DNA of 6,674 nt, from assembly GCA_022866195.1 (NCBI GenBank), contig JALHUF010000658.1, forward strand, positions 1-6,674, written 5' to 3'. Position numbers and translations under genes: made by a program. Under the pieces are notes generated by a model. The model saw only the letters and a list, made by a program, of their open reading frames with translations, did no database searches and was not told the DNA's origin. Position 1 is the first letter of the stretch; each line of letters opens with the position of its first letter. Below are positions 1 to 5,689 of the stretch, in pieces. The DNA comes from Terriglobia bacterium. GTDB lineage: Bacteria > Acidobacteriota > Terriglobia > UBA7540.

Positions 1-239
1 GCCGGCCGGTGCACGCCGGCCTATTGATTGCCGGCACGAACTGTGTGACTGCCGATGCGGTCGCCACAGCCCTTATGGGCTTTGACCCTCTGGCCGACCG
101 TGGAACGGCTCCTTTCGAAAAGTGTGACAGCACGCTGAAGCTGGCTGAGCAGCTCGCGATCGGGACTCGCGACTTGAAGATGATTGAGGTCATCGGCGTG
201 CCGATCGCGCAGGCGAAGCTCAGCTTTCGCAGCGCTTAG
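1..239 (+). CDS. DUF362 domain-containing protein, C-terminal part (5' truncated by window edge)
   Basis: The frame is open from the window edge (first full codon at base 3) to a TAG at 237-239, giving about 78 residues. The stretch LIAGTNCVTADAVATALMGFDP followed by IEVIGVPI matches the C-terminal pattern of DUF362 proteins, in which a small-residue strand with N and D (here TNCVTADAVA) precedes an xMGFDP turn, a helix and a final IEVxG strand. The molecular role of DUF362 is not well established; some members carry iron-sulphur domains, but none is visible in this tail. Codons are rich in G/C at third positions, like the permease and unlike the interior of the window, so this looks like resident chromosome. 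It converges on the permease with a 62-base gap. The GTG at position 9 is only an internal valine. Confidence 0.7.
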   Translation, partial: RPVHAGLLIAGTNCVTADAVATALMGFDPLADRGTAPFEKCDSTLKLAEQLAIGTRDLKMIEVIGVPIAQAKLSFRSA

Positions 240-301
240 ACCTCTAAATTGGTTGGAGTCACGCCCACCGGGCCAAGCCACTGGCGCCCGCCTGGCTCCT
301 T

Positions 302-1678
302 CTACTGCCCTTTCGGTGATTGCTGCCTGCCGTCTTCAAATGGCCATTCGCGCCGCAGCCGCGCCCGAATGAAAAACGTTGCTGTCCCCACCCCGCACAC
401 CGCCACAGCCACTATCAACGACCGGGGCTGCGACGTGCCCAGGATGTAGAGCCAGCCAAGAATGATGGCGACCCCCGGCAACGGGTAAAACCACATGCGG
501 AAGGGGCGAGGCAGCTCGGGCCGCCGAAAGCGCAGCACGAAGAAACCGACGGCTTGCGGGAGGTATTGGTTCATGACGCGAATGGCTACCAAGCTCCCAA
601 TCACTTCCGGCAGCCGCAGCAGGCTGAAGGCGGAGGCGATGAGTCCCAGGGTGATCAAGGAGATGTGCGGGAAGTCGCCCCGGGGATGCAGGCGCGCAAA
701 TACGCGGAAGAAGTTGCCGTCCAGGGCGGCGGCGTACGGAATGCGTGTATAGCCGAGCAGCAGAGAAAAAACCGAGGAAAACGCGATCCAGAGCATGAGC
801 AGGGCCATGAGCTTCCCTGCCCCCGCGCCGTGGAGCCGCTCGATGTAGGTCGAAGCGATGAACGTGCTTGCCTGGGCGTCGCGCCAGGGCACCACGCTCA
901 AGATGGAAACGTTCATCAGAAGATAAAGCGCCGCCACCACCACAATGGAGAACAGAATGGCGCGCGGGATCACGCGCCCGGGATCGCGGATCTCCTCCGC
1001 CAGATAGCAGACGTTGTAGTAACCGAAGTAGTCGTAAAGCGCGAAGAGCGTGGCGTGGCCCAGGCCGGCCCAGAAGACCCAGGTCAGCCGGAAAGCGTCC
1101 GGCGGGAAGTCAAAGATGCGCGCGGCGCTCAGATGCGGCAGGCCCGAACCCACAATCCAGAAACAGCCCACCAGCACGCCCGCTAGCAGAACCACCGAGA
1201 GGTTCCCCACGGCGCGGATGCGTCGGTAAAGAACCAGAATCAAAACCAACGGGATGAGGGAGGCAAAAACCCGCACACCCCAGGGGGAAAGCGCAGGAAC
1301 GAGATAGTGGAAGTAGTTGGCAAAGCCGATGGAGCCGCTCGCCACCGACAGCGGGGCCGAGAACATAATCTGCCAGACCACCAGGAAGGAAAACCAGCGG
1401 CCCACCGTCGCTGGGCCAAAAGCTTCGCGCAAATAATTGTAGCTACCTCCGGCCTTGGGCAGCGCCGCGCCCAGCTCGGCCCATACCAGGCCATCACAAA
1501 ACGCCAGCGCCGCCCCCACAATCCAGCCAAGCATCGCTTGCGGCCCGCCCATGGTGGCGAGGAACAACGGGATGGTGATGAACGGCCCGATGCCGATCAT
1601 GTCGGTGATGGCCAAGGCCGTGGCCTGCACCAAGCCAAGTTCTCGCCGCAAGCCGGGATTGCCGGTTGATTCCGCCAA
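302..1678 (-). CDS. APC-family amino acid permease
   Basis: This 458-residue integral membrane protein has the length and pattern of APC-superfamily amino acid/polyamine transporters, which move amino acids across the inner membrane by proton symport or exchange. The first helix carries the unwound substrate-site motif IGIGPFI (residues 28-34). It is followed by the family signature ELGAALPKAGGSYNYLREAFGP-type segment (68-89) and by the loop YLAEEIRDPGRVIPRAI (225-241). About twelve hydrophobic segments are visible, with a conserved YPLPG turn near 398 and a basic, hydrophilic C-terminus. The start is TTG: no ATG or GTG lies in frame before the first helix, and AGGTGA sits three bases upstream. 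That ribosome binding site falls inside a heptad repeat array. The substrate cannot be read from sequence. Confidence 0.9.
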   Translation of the reverse strand: MAESTGNPGLRRELGLVQATALAITDMIGIGPFITIPLFLATMGGPQAMLGWIVGAALAFCDGLVWAELGAALPKAGGSYNYLREAFGPATVGRWFSFLVVWQIMFSAPLSVASGSIGFANYFHYLVPALSPWGVRVFASLIPLVLILVLYRRIRAVGNLSVVLLAGVLVGCFWIVGSGLPHLSAARIFDFPPDAFRLTWVFWAGLGHATLFALYDYFGYYNVCYLAEEIRDPGRVIPRAILFSIVVVAALYLLMNVSILSVVPWRDAQASTFIASTYIERLHGAGAGKLMALLMLWIAFSSVFSLLLGYTRIPYAAALDGNFFRVFARLHPRGDFPHISLITLGLIASAFSLLRLPEVIGSLVAIRVMNQYLPQAVGFFVLRFRRPELPRPFRMWFYPLPGVAIILGWLYILGTSQPRSLIVAVAVCGVGTATFFIRARLRREWPFEDGRQQSPKGQ

Positions 1679-1680
1679 TT

Positions 1681-1729
1681 GTCACCTGTCAGCTTTCAGT
1701 CTTCCGCGTTCAGCCCTCAGCCGTCAGCC
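1681..1729. repeat. Degenerate heptanucleotide array, consensus NTCAGCC (7 units)
   Basis: Seven consecutive 7-base units read gtcacct, gtcagct, ttcagtc, ttccgcg, ttcagcc, ctcagcc, gtcagcc. The register is exact although the units have drifted. The first unit, read on the minus strand as AGGTGAC, is the ribosome binding site of the permease, so the array begins at the gene's translation signal. From memory, such heptad arrays are widespread between genes in Acidobacteria; their function is unknown. Confidence 0.75.
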
Positions 1730-1780
1730 TGCTGGCTGCCTGCGACCAGTTTGAATCAACACTCCCCTCGCGGTGTTCTT

Positions 1781-1828
1781 GCCTTCTGCCTTCTGCCTTC
1801 TGCCTTCTGCTTTCTGCTTTCTGCTTTT
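1781..1828. repeat. Heptanucleotide array: 4x GCCTTCT, 2x GCTTTCT, partial seventh unit
   Basis: Four perfect GCCTTCT units are followed by two GCTTTCT units and a broken GCTTTT, all in exact 7-base register. The array lies in the roughly 300-base gap between the permease and the hydrolase-like fragment, 51 bases beyond the NTCAGCC array. Because 7 is not a multiple of 3, every frame stays open through it and encodes LPSAFC-like or RRQKAEG-like peptides, which create spurious small proteins. The ordered C-to-T change from unit 4 to unit 5 suggests slippage duplication of a variant unit. The remainder of the gap (about 1829-1976) shows nothing I recognise. Confidence 0.9.
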
Positions 1829-1976
1829 CCCCACGGCGCCCCGCTTATTCCACACGCCCGCGATGAAGTCAAGCGTGCGCCAGAGTGCGGACTGCGTTAG
1901 AGTATGCGTAATCGCGATGCCGCAGCGAGGGTTTATGACGCCTCGAGAATCGCCCTGTGCTGCCGACGGAAAAAGT

Positions 1977-2213
1977 ATGACCTCACACGCCAAGAGGCTG
2001 GCCATTGCGGGTGCCGTATGCGCCGTCGCGCTCCTCGGTACCTGGGCGCTTCGCGAGCCTGCGCACAAGACAAGTTACGAGCGACTGGTCAACGCCCGCG
2101 GCATGCCGCTGCGCGTGGTGCTGTTCGCCCCGGACCCGGTGCCAGCGGGAAGGACTCCCGCGGTGATTCTGGCGCAGCCGGTCAACGCTGGCCCCGACTG
2201 GTACGGGCGTGCT
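1977..2213 (+). pseudogene. Secreted/anchored alpha/beta-hydrolase-like protein, N-terminal fragment only
   Basis: From ATG 1977 the frame encodes a basic N-terminus followed by a hydrophobic stretch, LAIAGAVCAVALLGTWAL, typical of a signal peptide or signal anchor. About 25 residues later comes TPAVILAQPVNAGPDWYGRA, which resembles the first core strand and following loop of alpha/beta-hydrolases (usually VILxHGxxxxxxWYxxLA). The His-Gly oxyanion position appears as QP, so activity would be doubtful even if the rest were present. No catalytic serine elbow follows, because at about 2211 the frame passes into transposase sequence. The same frame is open upstream to 1773, but that extension is repeat-derived (LPSAFC) and unlikely to be translated. 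The hydrolase assignment is tentative; truncation by insertion or deletion is well supported. Confidence 0.5.
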
Positions 2214-2516
2214 AAAGTTATCGAGGCAGTCCCAATCCCAGTTAGCGGAAATCCTGACCTTAAGCATGTTTCGACCAGTCACGTCGAGCGTTCCAACCAC
2301 ACGGTGAGAATGCACCTTCGGCGGTTCACGAGACTCACAAACGGATTCAGCAAAAAGCTGGAGAACCTAAAAGCTGCTGTTTCCCTTTTCATGGCGTGGT
2401 ACAATTTCTGCCGCGTGCACCAAACCTTGCGCGTGACTCCCGCGATGGAGGCAAGGATAACCGACCACATCTGGACCATAAATGAACTGATCACATTGCA
2501 GTCGGAGGTGGCCTAA
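2211..2516 (+). mobile_element. IS1-like transposase, C-terminal fragment fused in frame to the upstream gene
   Basis: The block STSHVERSNHTVRMHLRRF, RLTNGFSKKLENL, AWYNFCRVHQTLRVTPAME and ITDHIWTINELI is the strongly conserved C-terminal third of DDE transposases annotated as IS1-like in many soil bacteria. In the hybrid frame counted from 1773 the Glu of HVERSN is residue 172 and should be the third acidic catalytic residue. The two upstream aspartates and the N-terminal DNA-binding part are absent, so the protein cannot transpose DNA. The frame runs without interruption from the hydrolase-like fragment to TAA 2514-2516, which overlaps the ATG of the methyltransferase by one base. No terminal inverted repeat can be seen at either end, so the element was probably cut down by deletion. 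Confidence 0.8.
2504..2509 (+). promoter_or_regulatory. Strong Shine-Dalgarno GGAGGT for the methyltransferase, inside the transposase frame
   Basis: GGAGGT ends six bases before ATG 2516, an ideal spacing. It lies within the last codons of the transposase fragment, so ribosomes finishing the hybrid frame would end on the methyltransferase initiation region. This fixes the methyltransferase start and suggests translational coupling. Confidence 0.75.
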
Positions 2517-3382
2517 TGGGAAGGAACCTATCCCCGATCTTTCCAGCGCTTGAAGGCGAAATCCCAGAACATGTCACCCAGCGTAAAGGCAAGCTCATTG
2601 CCTTCGGTTGGTACGGCGGCAAGTTCAGTCACCTCGATTGGCTGCTTCCTCTCCTTCCGAAATGCCACCACTACTGCGAGCCGTTTGCGGGATCGGCTGC
2701 CGTGCTGCTGAATCGGGAACCTTCGCCCGTAGAAACGTACAACGACATAGACGGTGAGGTGGTAAACTTTTTCCGCGTTCTTCGAGATCAAAAGCAAGAG
2801 CTCGTGCAGGCCATTGGCTTGACGCCGTTCTCCCGCGAGGAGTTTTACGTGGCCCTCTCAACAAACGGTCGGCCCATATCCAGCCTTGAGCGGGCACGGC
2901 GATTCTTCGTCCGCGCCCGTCAAACCAGGACTGGCCTAGCGCAAACATCCTCTCTCGGTCGTTGGGCGAACTGCAAGAACACAAGCCGAGCCGGAATGTC
3001 TGGCGTCGTCTCGCGCTGGCTTGGCAGCGTTGATGCGCTCCCAGATATCGCGTTGCGCCTTCTGCGGGTTCAGATCGAAAATCGACCAGCGATTCAGGTA
3101 ATAAGACTCTACGATGACCCCGAAACCATGTTCTATTGTGACCCTCCTTACGTCCATTCCTCCAGGGGGGACGCCAAGGCTTACGGCTTCGAGATGAAGG
3201 ACGCCGAGCACCGCGAACTAGCCCAGACCTTGAATTGTTGCAGGGGCAAGGTTGCCGTCTCGGGCTATCGCTGCGATTTGATGGACGAGACTTACAAGAA
3301 GTGGCGGCGCGCAGACGCGCCGCCAAAGCACTGCCACTCTATCAAGAAGCTCCGGCAAGAGGCGTTGTGGATGAATTACTAG
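2516..3382 (+). CDS. D12-class (Dam-like) DNA N6-adenine methyltransferase of an R-M system
   Basis: The enzyme transfers a methyl group from S-adenosylmethionine to adenine in a specific DNA site, protecting it from the adjacent endonuclease. The 288 residues show the D12/alpha-type motif order: motif X FGWYGGK (30-36), motif I EPFAGSAAVL (55-64) for AdoMet binding, the acidic NDID (76-79), a central region of about 110 residues probably holding target recognition, motif IV DPPY (209-212) for catalysis, and a C-terminal AVSGYRCDLMDETYKKW segment. The protein ends at the usual place (LWMNY), so it appears complete. Its ATG overlaps the transposase stop codon and has an ideal GGAGGT. The endonuclease gene starts 18 bases after its stop. 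The recognition site cannot be read from sequence. G+C is lower than in the left flank, which supports acquisition. Confidence 0.92.
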   Translation: MGRNLSPIFPALEGEIPEHVTQRKGKLIAFGWYGGKFSHLDWLLPLLPKCHHYCEPFAGSAAVLLNREPSPVETYNDIDGEVVNFFRVLRDQKQELVQAIGLTPFSREEFYVALSTNGRPISSLERARRFFVRARQTRTGLAQTSSLGRWANCKNTSRAGMSGVVSRWLGSVDALPDIALRLLRVQIENRPAIQVIRLYDDPETMFYCDPPYVHSSRGDAKAYGFEMKDAEHRELAQTLNCCRGKVAVSGYRCDLMDETYKKWRRADAPPKHCHSIKKLRQEALWMNY

Positions 3383-3400
3383 GGGGCGACTCCAGCGGAC

Positions 3401-4495
3401 ATGCTTAGCGATGAGGCAGCCCAAATCCTGAAGGCTGAATGGGAGGGAATATGCGCCCTTGCTGAAGCCAGAAAGCTCAAGGACTGGCTTGACGATCCAA
3501 AGCTCATCAAGGCCGTGAGCCTTTCGGTTAACTCCTCAGTAAAGACATACCGCTACGTTCTTCCCACTCAAATCGTTTCAAAGCTCGCTGACTCTTCCTT
3601 GGACAGCCACTGTTTGCAGGCATCGCGTGGTGGGCGAGGTGCGTTCGATGCTCGTACCATCGCTCACCACGTAATCGTTCCGTTCGACCAAGACAATGAG
3701 AGCGTCCTGGGCGGTTCCCAGGAGCCTTACGTCAATAACCCGCTCCGCGTTCCAGAGGTCTCGTTTGACTACCGTGATGCCCAGCGGGACCGGCCGGGTT
3801 GGGATCGACTCTGCGCCGTTCTGGACGCCGTTGAGAAGAAGGCCAACGTCGGTTTCACCCGGCGCGTATTCAAGCAGGTTCTAACAGAAGTTTACAAGCG
3901 CATGTCCACAGTCCGGGTGGTTTATCCAGCGCCGAGGCGAGTGAGCCTCAGCAAGACAATGGAGGTGATTCAGAAGTTCCTCTCTCAGCATTCCGGCGGA
4001 GATCGTCTCTTGGCGCTTTCATCGGCGTTGTTTACGGTCATCGGCACCCACTTTGGTCTTTATGCGGAAGTGAAACGAGGTAAGATTACGGCAGCCGACC
4101 AACCGAGCGGCATGTTGGCGGACCTAGAGTGCATCACGAAAGACGGACACATCGCTTTTGCCATCGAGGTGAAGGACAGGCAGATCACAATTAGTCAGTT
4201 AAGAGCCAAACTGCGCACGATTCGGGAAAAGCAAGTGTCGGAAATCTTCTTTGTGGCAACCCAAGGAACAGTGCCGTCTGAGCGTGATGATGTTGAGTCT
4301 CTGATCCAGCATGAATTCGCAAGCGGTCATAATATTTACGTTACCGATTTGGAAAGGCTTAGCAGGACAGCACTCGCTCTCATCGGTGAACATGGCAGGC
4401 GAGATTTTCTAACTGAGACGTCCGCTCAGCTTGAGAAGTACCGCTCCGACATCATGCACCGCAGGACTTGGGCTTCCATCCTGGCTAAACTCTAG
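3401..4495 (+). CDS. Type II restriction endonuclease, PD-(D/E)XK fold, SacI-family-like
   Basis: This 364-residue protein follows the methyltransferase with an 18-base gap in one apparent operon. The conserved-looking blocks FDARTIAHHVIVPFD (82-96), GGSQEPYVNNPLRVPEV (104-120) and FTRRVFKQVLTEVY recall the SacI restriction endonuclease family, as I remember it. The probable catalytic site is Asp241 in MLADLEC and Glu256-Val-Lys258 in IAFAIEVKDRQ, with the 15-residue separation normal for D...(D/E)XK nucleases. The preceding VIGTHFGLYAEVKRG would form the core helix and strand. The enzyme would cut unmethylated double-stranded DNA in the cytoplasm. The start ATG 3401 has only a weak GCGG upstream, so expression may depend on coupling to the methyltransferase, as in R-M operons that delay the nuclease. 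No frameshift or missing catalytic residue is seen, so it is probably active. The PD-(D/E)XK call is firm; the SacI link is moderate. Confidence 0.85.
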   Translation: MLSDEAAQILKAEWEGICALAEARKLKDWLDDPKLIKAVSLSVNSSVKTYRYVLPTQIVSKLADSSLDSHCLQASRGGRGAFDARTIAHHVIVPFDQDNESVLGGSQEPYVNNPLRVPEVSFDYRDAQRDRPGWDRLCAVLDAVEKKANVGFTRRVFKQVLTEVYKRMSTVRVVYPAPRRVSLSKTMEVIQKFLSQHSGGDRLLALSSALFTVIGTHFGLYAEVKRGKITAADQPSGMLADLECITKDGHIAFAIEVKDRQITISQLRAKLRTIREKQVSEIFFVATQGTVPSERDDVESLIQHEFASGHNIYVTDLERLSRTALALIGEHGRRDFLTETSAQLEKYRSDIMHRRTWASILAKL

Positions 4496-4525
4496 CAACA
4501 CAATCTCAGCCACTACCCAATGATC

Positions 4526-4636
4526 CTATGGCTTGTCGAGGGCTTCGTCGGGATGATAGTGATGGAGGCTGCGGATGGCCTTGCCCTGCGGCAGCTTGCG
4601 CAGCAGGTAAACGTACGGGCGAGGCGGCGTGCCCGA
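4526..4636 (-). pseudogene. Short C-terminal coding remnant of an unknown high-GC gene
   Basis: On the minus strand a frame opens directly after an in-frame TAA (4637-4639) and encodes about 36 residues ending PRPYVYLLRKLPQGKAIRSL, then HHYHPDEALDKP and TAG. Its codons strongly prefer G or C in the third position (ctg, cgc, aag, gcc, atc, ctc), unlike the Ntn gene next to it. The composition and protein-like sequence suggest the tail of a resident gene whose upstream part was replaced by the island. There is no start codon or ribosome binding site, so it is not a functional gene as it stands. The family is not recognised. Confidence 0.45.
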
Positions 4637-4649
4637 TTACCCCGACCAA

Positions 4650-5510
4650 CTATTCGGCTTTTTCCCCCTCAATCTGTTTGCTACTGAATCCTAGAAAGGT
4701 TCGGCGGGTTGCACGCTCACTTTTGAGCAGGGCCATCATTCTTTCGTTTAGGCTCAGAGGAATTCTAGGTTTGCCCTCTAGCTCCCAAACATCCCTTATC
4801 TCTTTCAGCTTCAACAGTTCCTCCGCCCGACCTTCCGGCTCTAGCAGGAGAACAGAGGTTGTCTGACCTACTCCCGCTGCTTTCTCTGCCATGAATTTCG
4901 CCTCGCAGACATGATAGAGAGCAACTGCTGGCAGGAAGTTTTTATTGTACGAGTGGAAAAAGAGACTGCCAAGGGCGCTATATTGCCCTGTGCCGATTGC
5001 CCAAAACCCGAGAACATCGTGATTCTCAACTCTGCCCGGAGGACTGACAGAAAAAATGTGTGGGACGCCCCTCGTATCGTAACCCGCCACTAGAAAATAT
5101 AAAGCCTCAGGACCTAGGGATATTTGTCCTATTTCAGCTAGAAGGTGCGCGAAGTTGGCTTCTCCGAACGTATTGAGTCCTGTTGCCAGAAACTCATCTA
5201 TTGTGAGGCCGAAGCGCCCTAAAACCACGTTCGTTTCCTCGATCCTAAGCCTTTCGTGATAGGCTTTTGTCAGGGCGGTCTCAATGTCGTCGTAGGTTAC
5301 ATCCTTATCGAAGAGCTGGGTGCGGACTTTTGTCAGAATTGGTGTGACGTGGTCAAGACTTCCGGCATACATGACTGCCCAATTCGGATGAACCCCGAGT
5401 ATCTTGAGAGCGACCGCATCAGCCGTTGTGATTTCAGTCGTAATCATTTGGTCGGTTGCGATAACAATCGATGTACCATAATCCGCCATCGCAGCGATGC
5501 ATACTGTCAC
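4650..5510 (-). CDS. Proteasome-like Ntn hydrolase family protein
   Basis: From GTG 5510 this is 286 residues. The N-terminus MTVCIAAMADYGTSIVIATDQ, later LKIL, then WAVMYAGSLDHVTPIL, matches the first strands of 20S proteasome beta subunits (nucleophile, GVxVAAD, K33, AGxxAD). A second family hallmark, AIGTGQYSA (172-180), resembles the GSG loop. Counting without gaps, Asp20 and Lys36 correspond to beta-subunit Asp17 and Lys33, which puts Cys4, not Thr2, at the nucleophile position. A polar helical tail of about 60 residues follows the fold. The frame also opens from GTG 5621, adding 37 residues that could be a propeptide. I prefer 5510 because homologues as I recall them begin MTVCIAA and GGGGTG precedes it at five bases. 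Substrate and role are unknown; it is separate from any visible proteasome operon. Confidence 0.75.
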   Translation of the reverse strand: MTVCIAAMADYGTSIVIATDQMITTEITTADAVALKILGVHPNWAVMYAGSLDHVTPILTKVRTQLFDKDVTYDDIETALTKAYHERLRIEETNVVLGRFGLTIDEFLATGLNTFGEANFAHLLAEIGQISLGPEALYFLVAGYDTRGVPHIFSVSPPGRVENHDVLGFWAIGTGQYSALGSLFFHSYNKNFLPAVALYHVCEAKFMAEKAAGVGQTTSVLLLEPEGRAEELLKLKEIRDVWELEGKPRIPLSLNERMMALLKSERATRRTFLGFSSKQIEGEKAE

Positions 5511-5515
5511 TTCAA

Positions 5516-5521
5516 CACCCC
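5516..5521 (-). promoter_or_regulatory. Shine-Dalgarno-like GGGGTG deciding the Ntn hydrolase start
   Basis: On the minus strand GGGGTG lies five bases before GTG 5510, the start that gives the N-terminus MTVCIAA. No comparably placed purine-rich site was found for the upstream GTG at 5621. The motif is imperfect, so the upstream start stays possible. Confidence 0.45.
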
Positions 5522-5665
5522 AATCCGCTGGCCTCGATGGGCGCAGCTTTGGAAATATGCCCATCTTAGACCATTGCAGGCCGTCGGATTTAGAATTTTC
5601 ATTCCGGCACGATTCAATCACAATTCACACTCCCACTTTTATCAAGTGAATGATCGCCCAAAAGG

Positions 5666-5677
5666 GTTAGGGCTAAC
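5666..5677. promoter_or_regulatory. Inverted repeat GTTAG-GG-CTAAC, possible operator
   Basis: A perfect 5-bp inverted repeat around a 2-base centre lies 45 bases upstream of the longest possible Ntn hydrolase start (5621) and just before the structured-RNA region. Its position between divergent transcription units suits a regulator binding site. No clear -35/-10 pair could be matched to it on either strand. The short arms could also arise by chance. Confidence 0.25.
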
Positions 5678-5689
5678 GATTTAGACGGA

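Noticed and set aside
277..296. Bulged GCCA...TGGC hairpin between the convergent genes as a bidirectional terminator.
   Set aside because: The stem is seven pairs with a bulge, and no T-run follows on either strand.
320..1186. Long plus-strand frame opposite the permease.
   Set aside because: It is the shadow of a high-GC membrane protein gene; its translation is low-complexity and rich in Arg, Gln, His and Glu, with no domain pattern.
1681..1828. CRISPR-like array.
   Set aside because: Units are 7 bases with no spacers, and there are no cas genes.
1773..1976. Upstream N-terminal extension of the hybrid frame (LPSAFC-rich peptide).
   Set aside because: It is translated heptad repeat; the true start is better placed at ATG 1977, directly before the signal-anchor sequence.
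2625..3326. Minus-strand frame opposite the methyltransferase.
   Set aside because: Its translation is Arg/Pro/Ser-rich with no recognisable motif, whereas the plus strand shows all D12 methyltransferase motifs.
4528..4866. Plus-strand frame spanning the end of the Ntn gene.
   Set aside because: It is a cysteine-rich, low-complexity translation antisense to the coding remnant and the Ntn C-terminus.
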